The notes beneath the pieces are model-generated. The model saw nothing but the letters and a program-made list of their open reading frames with translations. It searched no databases and was not told the origin of the DNA. Both the position numbers and the translations under genes were made by a program. A stretch of DNA of 64,000 nucleotides from Pseudomonas bubulae (lineage in GTDB: Bacteria > Pseudomonadota > Gammaproteobacteria > Pseudomonadales > Pseudomonadaceae). Position 1 is the stretch's first letter, and the number at the start of each line of letters is the position of its first letter. Shown here one piece after another: positions 8,282 to 17,132 of this stretch. The stretch lies in NCBI RefSeq assembly GCF_037023725.1, contig NZ_CP146077.1:1773001-1837000 (forward strand), given 5' to 3'.

Positions 8282-10699
8282 TTACTCAGCCAGTTTGAAC
8301 GCCATTACATAGTCACCTTTTTTGGTGCCCAGGCCGCCGTGACCGCCCGCCATGACCAGCACATATTGAGTGCCGTCCTTGCCGGTGTAGGTCATCGGGG
8401 TGGTCTGGCCGCCAGCAGGCAGGCGACCTTCCCACAGTACTTTACCGTTGCTTACGTCGTAAGCACGCAGGTACTGGTCAAGGGTACCGCTCAGGAAGGC
8501 CACACCACCTGCGGTGGTGAAGGTCCCGCCCAGGCTTGGAACACCCATGGACAACGGGATCGGTACCGGTGAGCTGTCACGCACGGTGCCGTTTTTGTGT
8601 TTCCAGATCACTTCGTTGTTGGTCAGGTCGACTGCAGCAACATAACCCCACGCCGGTGCCTGGCAAGGCAGGCCCAGTGGCGACAACAGTGGCTCCAGGA
8701 TCACGCCGTAAGGTGCGCCTTTGTTCGGTTGAACGCCGGAGGTTTCGCCTTTGCGCGGGCCCATTGCAGCCACGTCGGCCTGCGGAACCAGCTTGGAGGT
8801 GAACGCCATGTAGCTCGGGTTCAGGAAGGCAATCTGGCGAACCGGGTCAACCGAAATGCCACCCCAGTCAAACACGCCGAAGTTGCCTGGATACACGATC
8901 GAGCCTTGCAGCGATGGCGGGGTGTACATGCCGTCATAGCGCAGGGACTTGAAGTTGATCCGGCACAGCATCTGGTCGAATGGGGTTACGCCCCACATGT
9001 CGCGTTCGGTCAAGACCGGAGGAATCATGTTCAGGTCAGAACGTGGCTGTGTCGGTGCAGTGTGGTCACCTTCAACAGCGCCGCCCGGGGCCGGAACCTC
9101 GGTGATCGGCACAATGGCTTCGCCAGTGCGACGGTCCATCACGTAGATGCTGCCTTGTTTGGTGGAAGCCAGCAGGGCCGGTTTCACGCCATCGGCGGTT
9201 TTCAGGTCCATCAGGGTTGGTTGACCACCTACGTCCATGTCCCACAGGTCATGGTGAGTAAGCGGACGGTACCAGCGGACTTTACCGGTGTTGATGTCCA
9301 GGGCGGTGATGCCAGCGGCATAACGCTCGGAATCTTCGGTACGGTCGCCACCATATTGGTCAGGCGTCTGGTTGCCCATCGGCAGGTACAGCATGCCGAG
9401 GTCTTCGTCGACAGCGAACATCGACCACATGTTTGGCGAGTTACGGGTGTAGGTTTCGCCCTCAGCAATCGGAGTGGTTTTCTCCGGGTTGCCGCTGTCC
9501 CAGTTCCATACCAGCTTGCCGGTACGTACGTCGTACGCACGGATCACGCCCGATGGCTCGTCGTTGGAAATGTTGTCGGTCACGTGGCCGCCAATCACGA
9601 CCAGATCTTTGGTCACGGCAGGTGGCGAGGTGGAGTAGTAACCACCCGGAGCAAAGGTACCGATGTTGTGACGCAGGTCTACCGCGCCATTGGTGCCGAA
9701 GTCTTCGCACACTTTACCGGTGTCGGCGTTCAGGGCGATCAGACGGGTGTCGGCAGTCGGCAGGAACAGGCGGCGCGGGCACGAGTTGCTGGATGTAGCA
9801 GCAGCAGGCTCGGCAGCGCTTTGTTCAGTGCTGACTTTGGCGTAGGCGTTTTCGTCGTGATAAGTCACGCCGCGGCAGGTCATGTGTGCCCAGCCTTTGA
9901 AGTTTTCAGCGTTCTGAGTGCTGATCTTCGGATCGTAACGCCAGATTTCCTTACCGGTATCCGGGTCAAGGGCTATGACCTGGCTGTGCGGGGTACACAC
10001 ATACAGCATGCCGTTGACTTTCAGTGGGGTGTTCTCGGCGGTTGTTTCGCCGGGATCGCCTTCACCAGGGATGTCACCGGTGCGGAATGTCCAGGCTGGT
10101 ACCAGCTTGTGGGCATTTTGCGGGGTGATTTCTTTCAGCGGCGAGTAACGGTCACCAAAGGCGGTACGACCGTAGGACTGCCAGTCACCATCGGGCATGG
10201 CCGGTGCAGCGTTGGTCATGCCAGGTACGGCATCACGGTCCAGTTGGCCTTTGATTTCACCCGGGCTGGTGAACTGGCTGGCCAGTGCAGCCAGACCGGC
10301 CAGCACTACGGCAACGCTCAGTGCGCCGGTGGCAACCGGTGCCGACTGACCGCGCAGGACAGGGCGACGGAACCATGGCAGCAGCAGGACGATACCGATG
10401 GCGAACCACATGGCCAGGCGTGGCACCAGTTGCCACCAGTCCAGACCGACTTCCATCAGTGCCCATACGGTGCTGGCGAACAGTACCAGTGCGTACAGGG
10501 TCAGTGCTGCGCGGCGCCCGGCAATCAGCAGTGCGCCCGACAAGCCAAAACCGATCCCGGCCAGCAGGTAGTACCACGACCCGCCCAGCGTGACCAGTTT
10601 GATACCCCCGGCCAACATGGCCAGGCCCATTAGCAGCAGCAAGATACCGAGAAGGCTCGGTAGCAGGCGGCTTCGACTGAAAGCACCTTCAGTGCTCAT
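8282..10699 (-). CDS. gcd: Membrane-bound PQQ-dependent glucose dehydrogenase
   Basis: Oxidises periplasmic D-glucose to gluconolactone using PQQ and passes electrons to ubiquinone. The 805 residues show the expected order: five N-terminal membrane helices (about 1-140), then an eight-bladed PQQ propeller. Landmarks include WQSYGRTAFGDRYSPLKEITPQN at the propeller start, EIWRYDP, a TCRGVTYH segment, SPPAVTKDLVVIGGHV and MAGGHGGLGTKKGDY near the C-terminus. Family length is normal. It lies 130 bp behind oprB on the same strand, so uptake of sugar across the outer membrane and its oxidation are encoded side by side; a shared transcript is plausible. Confidence 0.95.
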   Translation of the reverse strand: MSTEGAFSRSRLLPSLLGILLLLMGLAMLAGGIKLVTLGGSWYYLLAGIGFGLSGALLIAGRRAALTLYALVLFASTVWALMEVGLDWWQLVPRLAMWFAIGIVLLLPWFRRPVLRGQSAPVATGALSVAVVLAGLAALASQFTSPGEIKGQLDRDAVPGMTNAAPAMPDGDWQSYGRTAFGDRYSPLKEITPQNAHKLVPAWTFRTGDIPGEGDPGETTAENTPLKVNGMLYVCTPHSQVIALDPDTGKEIWRYDPKISTQNAENFKGWAHMTCRGVTYHDENAYAKVSTEQSAAEPAAATSSNSCPRRLFLPTADTRLIALNADTGKVCEDFGTNGAVDLRHNIGTFAPGGYYSTSPPAVTKDLVVIGGHVTDNISNDEPSGVIRAYDVRTGKLVWNWDSGNPEKTTPIAEGETYTRNSPNMWSMFAVDEDLGMLYLPMGNQTPDQYGGDRTEDSERYAAGITALDINTGKVRWYRPLTHHDLWDMDVGGQPTLMDLKTADGVKPALLASTKQGSIYVMDRRTGEAIVPITEVPAPGGAVEGDHTAPTQPRSDLNMIPPVLTERDMWGVTPFDQMLCRINFKSLRYDGMYTPPSLQGSIVYPGNFGVFDWGGISVDPVRQIAFLNPSYMAFTSKLVPQADVAAMGPRKGETSGVQPNKGAPYGVILEPLLSPLGLPCQAPAWGYVAAVDLTNNEVIWKHKNGTVRDSSPVPIPLSMGVPSLGGTFTTAGGVAFLSGTLDQYLRAYDVSNGKVLWEGRLPAGGQTTPMTYTGKDGTQYVLVMAGGHGGLGTKKGDYVMAFKLAE

Positions 10700-10830
10700 A
10701 GTGTGGTTCTCCGTTGCGTTTGAGGTGTTCCCGCGAGGGTGGGGTCTTTAAGGGACGAACCGACGCGGGAGTGAATCAGCTAAATAGGTGTTCGATCACA
10801 ACCTTCAAGGTTGTTGTTGCAGTCCGTTTG

Positions 10831-12213
10831 TCAGAACGCACTTTGAATTTTCAGACCGCCAATCAGTGCGTCATCCAGCTGGCTGACGCCGCCCGGGTGG
10901 CGGATGTACTGCAGGTTCGGTCGAACGGTCAGCCAGTTGGTGACGTGGATGCCGTAGTACAGCTCGGCGCTGTATTCAGTGTCCTGGGGAGGCAGGTAGT
11001 CCGGGTTGTCGAAATCGTAGATGGCGCGGGCCTGGTTAGTGGCCTGGGCGTTCTTGCGATAAGCCGGGTTGACGTGAACGCGCGCCATGGCAAAGCCGAT
11101 ATCGTCCTTGGGACGGGCATCGAACACGCCTTTGTAGACGACGCCAGCCTGGACGTAGTTGTCCACGGCATTGGTTTTCTTGTCGTGCATGGTGGCATTG
11201 GCAAACACACTCAAGCCCCTCGACTGGTCGCTGGCGCGGGTAGTGAGCTGTTGTTGCACGCCCAGCCACATCCCTTGTTTGCTTGAACTGCTGCGATACG
11301 CTTCACCGGTCAAGGCTGCTGGCTGGCCGTTGGCATCTTTGTAAGCATCTGTTGCCTTGGCATTACTGTAGTAGTAACCCGCGCGGTATTCCCCTGGCAG
11401 GCCATTAATTTTTGGCGTCCACACCAGTTCGATCGGCAGTACTGCGCCCTGGGTGCCGCTGCCGCTGAGCTTGAAGCCGTTGCCGCGATCCAGGTTGGAC
11501 GGGTTTTGCTCATAGGCACCGACCTGTGCGTACAACTCGGGGGTCAGGTGATACTTGACCCGCAGGGCCCACTGGCTGACGGGCCAGTTGTACCAGATGC
11601 TGCCGGCCCAGTTGCCCACCTGTGAACCGCAGAACGCCAGGTTCTGGAAATCGCAAGGGAACGAGTTGAAATCTTCGCCCTGACCAAAGCGGCCGACTTT
11701 GATGTCGAGCTTCTGGTCAAAGAATTTCTGCTGGTACCACATTTGCGTCAGGCGCGTGGTCTGACCACGGCCCCAGACTTCCTGGGCCGAAGTGAAACCG
11801 CCCACCCGTGGATCGTTGATGCGGTCATTGCTGATGTTGTTGCCGCTGCGATGGGTGATGGTCAGCTGAAATTCAGCGTCGTCCCAGCCCAGGATCTTTT
11901 GCAGGTCCAGGTGCGTGCCCAGGCCGAACTGGTCGCTGTAGCGCGCCGTGCGGTCATGGTCATAGCCGCCGTGCAGGTTGGAGCCGACTTCGCCTACATA
12001 GTCGAGGGAAAAGGAGTAACCCTGCTTTTCCAGTTCGCTACGGGTACCACCCCAATCGCCGAGCATCCACTTGGAGTCAGCGTCAAAGGCGGGGGCCGCC
12101 TGCACGCAAGTAGCCAGGCCCAGAGCGGTAATGCCGCCGATCAAAGCCAGAGCTTTTTGCCCGGCAACAGGAAGCAGCGCGCTGTGTTTGCGCATATTCA
12201 GGAATGTGGACAT
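10831..12213 (-). CDS. oprB: OprB-family carbohydrate-selective porin
   Basis: An outer-membrane beta-barrel that admits glucose and related sugars. The 460 residues begin with a basic N-terminus and a hydrophobic signal ending at CVQAAPA (about residue 40). The mature start WMLGDWGGTRSELEKQGYSFSLDYVGEVGSN is the OprB family signature, and the protein ends in the aromatic barrel terminus IQSAF. Two starts are possible: the ATG at 12213, or the internal MRKHSALL six codons later, which would give a more usual signal length; neither has a strong ribosome site. Gcd follows on the same strand, consistent with direct glucose oxidation. An alternative sugar specificity cannot be excluded. Confidence 0.9.
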   Translation of the reverse strand: MSTFLNMRKHSALLPVAGQKALALIGGITALGLATCVQAAPAFDADSKWMLGDWGGTRSELEKQGYSFSLDYVGEVGSNLHGGYDHDRTARYSDQFGLGTHLDLQKILGWDDAEFQLTITHRSGNNISNDRINDPRVGGFTSAQEVWGRGQTTRLTQMWYQQKFFDQKLDIKVGRFGQGEDFNSFPCDFQNLAFCGSQVGNWAGSIWYNWPVSQWALRVKYHLTPELYAQVGAYEQNPSNLDRGNGFKLSGSGTQGAVLPIELVWTPKINGLPGEYRAGYYYSNAKATDAYKDANGQPAALTGEAYRSSSSKQGMWLGVQQQLTTRASDQSRGLSVFANATMHDKKTNAVDNYVQAGVVYKGVFDARPKDDIGFAMARVHVNPAYRKNAQATNQARAIYDFDNPDYLPPQDTEYSAELYYGIHVTNWLTVRPNLQYIRHPGGVSQLDDALIGGLKIQSAF

Positions 12214-12480
12214 AGGTCGAGATGCGAGTCTTTATAGGTATGGCTGTGGCAGTGGGTAGCGCTGTCTTTGAGGGCAGGGCTGACACTTCAGAGTTAAGGG
12301 CGGAATGAATCGTTTCAGCCCTTTATGCGGAAATGATAAAGCCCCGAAACGTTTAGAAACAGCACTTTAAGTGACATGGATCATTTCTGATTCAGTAACA
12401 GTGTGCTGCGACGGTTCGTCCCAGGGCTCTTTTGTCGCGCCCCGACTTGATTGGAGGCCGCGTATTTACTGCTGTGCAGC
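12214..12480. other. Intergenic region between znuD-like gene and oprB
   Basis: About 270 bp that must carry the oprB promoter (minus strand) and the 3' flank of the TonB-receptor gene. I see AT-rich stretches (for example ATCATTTCTGATTCAG near 12380) but no operator I can name and no terminator with a T-run. Confidence 0.35.
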
Positions 12481-14517
12481 TTAGAACGTGGTGCGCAGGC
12501 CTACCTCGATACCGCGCCCCGGTGCGGGGGCGATGTCACGTAAAATAGAACTGGCATAACGCACGGTCTGGTTGGTCAGGTTGTCGCCTTTGACAAACGC
12601 CAGCCACTGGCTGCTGCCCACATCGAAGTGATAACCGGCACTGGCGCCCAGAGTGGTGTAGCCATCAGTGCCCGATTCGTTGGCCGGCACACGGCCCTGA
12701 TTGCTGGCATGTTCGACGTCAACCCGCGCTTGCCAGCGGTCCATTTCCCACAGCAAGCCGCTGCTCAGGCGCAGCGGGGCAATCCGCGGCAAGGCTTCGC
12801 CGGTGTCGAGGTTGGTGGCGCGGGTGTAGTCGCCCGACAGTTCCAGTGCAAACTTGCCATAGGCACTTTCTCCGAGCTTCCAGTGATCCTTGGCCTCAAA
12901 GCCGGTGAAACGCGCCCTAACCCCGGAATAGGTGTATTCCGGAATGCCGTCGGCGTCTGGCTCGCCTTCGTCGTTCAGTGTACGACCTGTACCCAGCAGA
13001 CCGATGTAATTGGAGAAGTGGCTGTAGAACACCCCGATGCTGCCATTGTGGGTGCCATTGTCGAAGCGCAGAGCCAGGTCGCTGGATACGGCTTTTTCCT
13101 TCGACAGATTGGCGTTACCTACTTCATAGGTGCCGGTAGCGACGTGGGCGCCATTGGCGTACAGCTCGTAGAACGTTGGTGCGCGTTCGGTGTAGCCCAG
13201 GGTGGCCGCCAGCGACCAGATCGGGGTGAGGGTGAACACGGCGCCTGAAGACAGGCTGCCCGCCGTGAAGCTCCTTGAACGGTCCGCCGCAGCAAAGCGC
13301 TCATTGCCCTTGGCGTCCGGGTCGACCACGGTGCGCTCAAGGCGCCCGCCGAGGCTCAGTTTGAGGCGCTCGGTGGCCTGCAGTTCTTCAAGCACAAACA
13401 GGGCGCCGCTGTTGGTGTCGGTTTGCGGTACGAAAGCTTCTTCACCAAGGGCCGAAAATTCGTTGCGATTGACCTGTGCGCCAATGACACCCTCAACCGG
13501 GCCGATCGGTACATGGCGGGCTTCAACGCGGGCTTCGTAGCCCTTGTTCTTGAACGTGGTGCCGACTTCGCCGCCCTCGATTTCGCGGTGCTCGTAATCG
13601 GTGTAGCCGGCATCTATTTTCAGCGAGCTGAACGGGCCTTGCAGGTTGCGGATTTCGGAGGCAAAGGCGTAGTGATCCTGCTTCATGCGGATGCGTACGT
13701 CCTGCTCGGCCGGTGAGCCGTAGTTGGCGTCGTAAGTGCTGTACGACAAGCCTGCGTAACCATCTTCCCAGGTGTAGGAACCGCCCACGGCACCGCCGTC
13801 CTGCCGGCCATTGCTGTTACCCAGACGGCCTTTTTTCTCGTCACCGTCTTCGCTTTCGGGGGCATGACGGCTGCGGGCATAGCCGGGGATTTTCAGGTCG
13901 TTGAACTCGCGGGCGTTGGCATCCAGATGCAGGGCGAAGGTGCCATCACCGGCTTCCAGCTTGCCCGCGCTGCTGCGGGTGGTGTCGGCACCGCCGTAGC
14001 GCAGTTCGCCTGCCCCGTGAATGCCGTCGATGGCGGTGGTGGGGATACGGTTGTCGAAGGTGTTGACCACGCCGCCGATGGCGTTGCCGCCGTACAACAG
14101 GGCGGCAGGGCCGCGAACAATTTCGATTCGTTCAACGTTGACCGGGTCCAGCGGTACCGCGTGGTCATAAGACAGCGATGAGGCATCCAGAGCGCCGACG
14201 CCGTTGCGCAAGATGCGAATACGGTCGCCATCCAGGCCGCGAATGATCGGTCGGCTAGCGCCCGGGCCGAAGTAGGACGAAGACACGCCGGGTTGTTTGT
14301 TGAGGGTTTCGCCCAGGCTGCCTTGCTGATTAAGGGTCAGGTCGTCGCCTTCCAGTACCGTTGTGGGTGAGGCCAGCTGGGTGTTGCCCAAGGGGTTCCC
14401 GGTAATGACTTGCTGGGGCAGATCGAGGGCGTAGGCCGGGGAGGCGAGCAGCAGTGCGGTGGCGAGCGGCGTTAGACGAAGGCGACGCAAGTGACGCGGG
14501 AGTGCAGGGGAGGACAT
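12481..14517 (-). CDS. znuD: TonB-dependent outer-membrane receptor, zinc-uptake ZnuD type
   Basis: 678 residues: signal peptide ending near ASPAYA (about 30), a plug domain with the TonB-box-proximal LPQQVITGNPLG, SRPIIRGLDGDRIRILRNGVGALDASSLSYDHAVPLDPVNVERIEIVRGPAALLYGGNAIGGVVN, and a 22-strand barrel ending in GLRTTF. This plug is typical of the ZnuD/PA0781 group that imports zinc (in some species also haem). The sequence has an acidic extracellular loop (ESEDGDEKK) that could bind metal. A Zur-type inverted repeat lies about 65 bp before the start, which supports zinc over iron. It is a single gene, divergent from the VF530 gene. Confidence 0.88.
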   Translation of the reverse strand: MSSPALPRHLRRLRLTPLATALLLASPAYALDLPQQVITGNPLGNTQLASPTTVLEGDDLTLNQQGSLGETLNKQPGVSSSYFGPGASRPIIRGLDGDRIRILRNGVGALDASSLSYDHAVPLDPVNVERIEIVRGPAALLYGGNAIGGVVNTFDNRIPTTAIDGIHGAGELRYGGADTTRSSAGKLEAGDGTFALHLDANAREFNDLKIPGYARSRHAPESEDGDEKKGRLGNSNGRQDGGAVGGSYTWEDGYAGLSYSTYDANYGSPAEQDVRIRMKQDHYAFASEIRNLQGPFSSLKIDAGYTDYEHREIEGGEVGTTFKNKGYEARVEARHVPIGPVEGVIGAQVNRNEFSALGEEAFVPQTDTNSGALFVLEELQATERLKLSLGGRLERTVVDPDAKGNERFAAADRSRSFTAGSLSSGAVFTLTPIWSLAATLGYTERAPTFYELYANGAHVATGTYEVGNANLSKEKAVSSDLALRFDNGTHNGSIGVFYSHFSNYIGLLGTGRTLNDEGEPDADGIPEYTYSGVRARFTGFEAKDHWKLGESAYGKFALELSGDYTRATNLDTGEALPRIAPLRLSSGLLWEMDRWQARVDVEHASNQGRVPANESGTDGYTTLGASAGYHFDVGSSQWLAFVKGDNLTNQTVRYASSILRDIAPAPGRGIEVGLRTTF

Positions 14518-14581
14518 TACAAGTTCCTTGGCAGGGTGACGAAAGAAAGCGGCGCTGAGCGCTCTTTGACTGGATAGGTAT

Positions 14582-14597
14582 AGTTACAATATAACAT
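14582..14597 (-). promoter_or_regulatory. Zur box upstream of the ZnuD-type receptor
   Basis: The core GTTACAATATAAC at 14583-14595 is an inverted repeat (GTTAC/ATAAC, one mismatch) matching the GTTATNNTATAAC-like Zur motif of Pseudomonas. It is embedded in AT-rich DNA that probably holds the promoter. Derepression in zinc shortage is inferred. Confidence 0.7.
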
Positions 14598-14735
14598 CAC
14601 TTTAATCTGTCAAAGCGGAACTTTCATTTCTGCCCCGGGACACGGCTAGACTGGTTGCTTGGCGAATGCACTTCCCCCTGAGCAGGTGCTCGGCTAAGGT
14701 GCGCGGCTTTCTCTCTTTTGCTTTAAAGGCCCGGC

Positions 14736-14966
14736 ATGACTGAACCCAACAACAACCCATTGCACGGCGTGACGCTGGAACAGATCCTCACTGCGCTGGT
14801 GGCGCATTACCAGTGGCAGGGGCTGGCCGAGCGCATTGATATTCGCTGCTTCAAGAGCGACCCGAGTATCAAGTCGAGTTTGACGTTCCTGCGCAAAACC
14901 CCTTGGGCGCGGGAAAAGGTCGAAAAGCTCTATGTGAAATACGCCCGTACCAAGCGCGAGCTTTGA
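14736..14966 (+). CDS. VF530-family (DUF2132) small DNA-binding-like protein
   Basis: A 76-residue protein of family length, running [61 protein letters not shown], the signature of the VF530/DUF2132 group. Structural work on the family founder suggests a small helical nucleic-acid-binding fold; the cellular role is not known to me. It sits 7 bp before the Pr6Pr membrane protein gene and the two probably form one transcript. Coding is certain from the conserved sequence; function is not. Confidence 0.88.
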   Translation: MTEPNNNPLHGVTLEQILTALVAHYQWQGLAERIDIRCFKSDPSIKSSLTFLRKTPWAREKVEKLYVKYARTKREL

Positions 14967-14973
14967 TCGGCAC

Positions 14974-15615
14974 ATGAGTGCGTTGTCCAGGCACAGGCTC
15001 TGCCTGCTGCTGGCGATCCTGGGCTGGAGCGGCCTGGCGATTCAGCTTGAACTGGTGCTGCTGGCCCGCTGGGAGAGCGGTGCGAGTGTGGTGGGTGGGC
15101 TGGTGAGTTACTTCAGCTTTTTCACCATTTTGAGCAACACCCTGGCCGCCAGTGTTCTGACCTATGCGGCAGACAGTCGCCCCTCAAAGGGCAGGTCTTT
15201 TTTCTTGCAGCCCTGGGTCAGCAGCGGCATTGCCGTCAGCATTATCGTGGTGGGAGTGGCGTATAGCCTGTTGCTGCGTCAGCTCTGGCAGCCCCAGGGG
15301 GTGCAATGGCTGGCCAATGAAATACTCCATGACGTGATGCCGGTGCTGTTTACGCTGTACTGGTGGTTTTGTGTGCCCAAGGGATTGTTGCGCGTGAGCC
15401 ATATCGGACTCTGGATGCTGTATCCGCTGCTGTATTTCGCCTACATCCTGTTGCGTGGGCACCTGCTGGGTGTGTACCCGTATCCGTTTGTCGATGTCGA
15501 AAAACTGGGCTATTGGCAGACGTTTATCAATGCTGGCGGAATTCTGGCGGGGTTTGTGGCGGTGGCATTGGGGGTGGTGGCGGTGGATCGTCTCAGGGGG
15601 CGCAAGTACTTGTAG
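14974..15615 (+). CDS. Pr6Pr-family integral membrane protein
   Basis: 213 residues with six predicted membrane helices. Diagnostic pieces are YFSFFTILSNTLAA (about 47-60), a HDVMPVLFTLYWWFCVPKG segment and WMLYPLLYFAYILLRGHLLGVYPYPFVDVEKLGY, all characteristic of the Pr6Pr/androgen-induced-gene-like family. No biochemical role is established for bacterial members to my knowledge. It follows the VF530 gene by 7 bp. A REP-like hairpin immediately after the stop may end the transcript. Confidence 0.85.
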   Translation: MSALSRHRLCLLLAILGWSGLAIQLELVLLARWESGASVVGGLVSYFSFFTILSNTLAASVLTYAADSRPSKGRSFFLQPWVSSGIAVSIIVVGVAYSLLLRQLWQPQGVQWLANEILHDVMPVLFTLYWWFCVPKGLLRVSHIGLWMLYPLLYFAYILLRGHLLGVYPYPFVDVEKLGYWQTFINAGGILAGFVAVALGVVAVDRLRGRKYL

Positions 15616-15645
15616 CAGCAGCCTCGTTCCTTCGGCAGCTGCTAC
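15612..15645. repeat. REP-like hairpin (GTAGCAGC type)
   Basis: GTAGCAGC at the left pairs with GCTGCTAC at the right around a core containing CCTCGTTCCTTCGG. This is a second REP class of Pseudomonas, different from the GGGAGCGGGC class elsewhere in the window. It begins two bases before the Pr6Pr stop ends. Confidence 0.65.
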
Positions 15646-15661
15646 GGAGTGTAGGGAGCAA

Positions 15662-16444
15662 TTACTCTTCGGTACTGCCATCCAGGCGCCAGTAGCCCAC
15701 AGCCTTGACGAATTCTTCGCTCAGGCCATGGGTGTCCAGCAGCACTCGGCGCACTTTGCGCGACAGCGCGCTTTCGGTGGCCACCCAGGTGTACAGCGCA
15801 CCTTCGGGGATGCTCAATACTTCGACGGTTTTAAGCAGGTCCTCGCCCGGCACATCACGGTGTACCCAGATCACGTCAACCGCTGCGGCGCTGTGCAGGG
15901 GTTGTTCTTCAAGCGCGTTTTCGACCTCGATCACCACCAGGGCACGGCGGTTGGCAAGCAGCTCTTCAAGGCGCCGGGCAATGGCCGGCAGCGCGGTTTC
16001 GTCACCGATCAGCAGGTAGCTGTCAAAGATGTCCGGTACTACCATCGAACCGCGCGGCCCGCCGATATGCAGATACTGCCCGGGCGTGGCCTGGGCGGCC
16101 CAAGTGGCTGCCGGGCCGTCACCGTGCAGGACAAAATCGATGTCCAGCTCAAAGGTGTTCAAGTCAAAACGGCGTGGGGTGTAGTCGCGCATCGGCGGCA
16201 TTCCACCTTTTTGCCCGGCGCTCAGTTCCAGGGTTTCCAGCGCTGCCTGTTCTTCGGCGGTCTGCGGAAAAAACAGCTTTACATGGTCATCGCTGCCCAG
16301 GCTGACAAACCCCGCCAGCTGTGGGCCTCCCACGGTAATTCGGCGCATGCGCGGGGTCAGGTCGACCACGCGCAGCACTTCGAGTTTACGACGTTTGATT
16401 TCATGCATGACCCGGTGAATGGTCTGGGGTGTGGCAGCATTCAT
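15662..16444 (-). CDS. NADPH-dependent ferric-siderophore reductase (SIP/YqjH type)
   Basis: 260 residues of the siderophore-interacting FAD-binding family. It releases iron from ferric siderophores in the cytoplasm by reduction to Fe(II). The FAD-binding RDYTPRRF motif lies near residue 85, the nicotinamide-binding region includes YLLIGDETALPAIARRLEEL (about 140-160), and the C-terminal FVKAVGYWRLDGS matches family ends. It overlaps the PadR gene by ATGA, reproducing the YqjI/YqjH arrangement of enterobacteria, where the regulator responds to nickel and protects iron homeostasis. A Fur-like box near 17096 fits iron control. Confidence 0.9.
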   Translation of the reverse strand: MNAATPQTIHRVMHEIKRRKLEVLRVVDLTPRMRRITVGGPQLAGFVSLGSDDHVKLFFPQTAEEQAALETLELSAGQKGGMPPMRDYTPRRFDLNTFELDIDFVLHGDGPAATWAAQATPGQYLHIGGPRGSMVVPDIFDSYLLIGDETALPAIARRLEELLANRRALVVIEVENALEEQPLHSAAAVDVIWVHRDVPGEDLLKTVEVLSIPEGALYTWVATESALSRKVRRVLLDTHGLSEEFVKAVGYWRLDGSTEE

Positions 16445-17019
16445 TCAGCGTTCTCCTGCGCAGGCTGGGCAGATACAGGGCCATCGACGATGGCTTTGGC
16501 GGTGTTGTTGAGCAAGTCGCGTACACGCAGGATTTCTGCCGGGCTCCAGCGACCGTGGTGCATTTGCAGGGCATGGCGCAGGTTGTGCACCGCCTCGTGA
16601 ATCTCGGCCGGGCGATCATGGCCGCGCAGTGAGCGCTTGCTGACGTCGATGCGCATCCGCACGCCATCGAGTGCTACCGCCTGATCGGTCAGGTACTGGC
16701 GACCGGCATCGGTCACGGTATAGCGTTTTTTTCCGCCTTCGGCGTCGCCCTGAATCAGCTCGCTCTCTTCAAGGAAGGTCAGCGTGGGGTAGATCACGCC
16801 AGGGCTGGGGCTGTAGGCACCGTCGAATAAACCTTCGATCTGGCGGATCAGGTCGTAGCCGTGGCAGGGCTGCTCGGCGATCAGCGCCAACAGCAATAAT
16901 TTCAGATCGCCCGGGGCAAAAACCCGGGGGCCGCGGCCACCGCGTTCGCGACCGGGGCGTTTCTCGAAGCCGTCTTGACCCGCGCCATGTTCGCGGTGAT
17001 GGGGATGATGGTCTCTCAT
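16441..17019 (-). CDS. PadR-family repressor with His-rich N-terminus (YqjI-like)
   Basis: 192 residues. The N-terminus RDHHPHHREHG is His-rich, as in E. coli YqjI, where it binds Ni/Fe; then a PadR winged helix (KLLLLALIAEQPCHGYDLIRQIEGLFDGAYSPSPGVIYPTLTFLEE, about 39-85) and a helical dimerisation tail. It is predicted to repress itself and the downstream reductase and to let go when metal binds. Two overlapping perfect inverted repeats 20-50 bp upstream of the start are strong operator candidates. The reductase gene overlaps by 4 bp. Nickel specificity is inferred by analogy only. Confidence 0.88.
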   Translation of the reverse strand: MRDHHPHHREHGAGQDGFEKRPGRERGGRGPRVFAPGDLKLLLLALIAEQPCHGYDLIRQIEGLFDGAYSPSPGVIYPTLTFLEESELIQGDAEGGKKRYTVTDAGRQYLTDQAVALDGVRMRIDVSKRSLRGHDRPAEIHEAVHNLRHALQMHHGRWSPAEILRVRDLLNNTAKAIVDGPVSAQPAQENAE

Positions 17020-17037
17020 TGTCTTTTCGCTCTCTCA

Positions 17038-17070
17038 TTAAGTTAGACATAACTTAAGATATATCTTAAG
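17038..17070 (-). promoter_or_regulatory. Two overlapping operator palindromes of the PadR gene
   Basis: TTAAGTTA-GACA-TAACTTAA (17038-17057) and CTTAAGATATATCTTAAG (17053-17070, perfect 18 bp) share the central CTTAA. Their position just upstream of the PadR start suits autorepression. PadR dimers commonly bind such AT-rich dyads. Confidence 0.75.
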
Positions 17071-17095
17071 GAATGTAAAAACCCAGTCGACGAAC

Positions 17096-17114
17096 GGTAA
17101 TGATTCTCAATGGG
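17096..17114. promoter_or_regulatory. Possible Fur box near the PadR/siderophore-reductase promoter
   Basis: GGTAATGATTCTCAATGGG matches about 12 of 19 positions of GATAATGATAATCATTATC. It lies 77 bp upstream of the PadR start and would suit a siderophore reductase. It is close to the 3' end of the neighbouring PBP-like gene. Confidence 0.45.
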
Positions 17115-17132
17115 AGCGCTCCCACAGCTTGG

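Noticed and set aside
8597..10633. Very long open frame antisense to gcd
   Set aside because: It mirrors the real gcd frame in high-GC DNA, has no ribosome site and no recognisable protein signature.
10798..10814. Hairpin ACAACCTT/AAGGTTGT between oprB and gcd as a terminator
   Set aside because: Loop too small and no T-run; probably chance.
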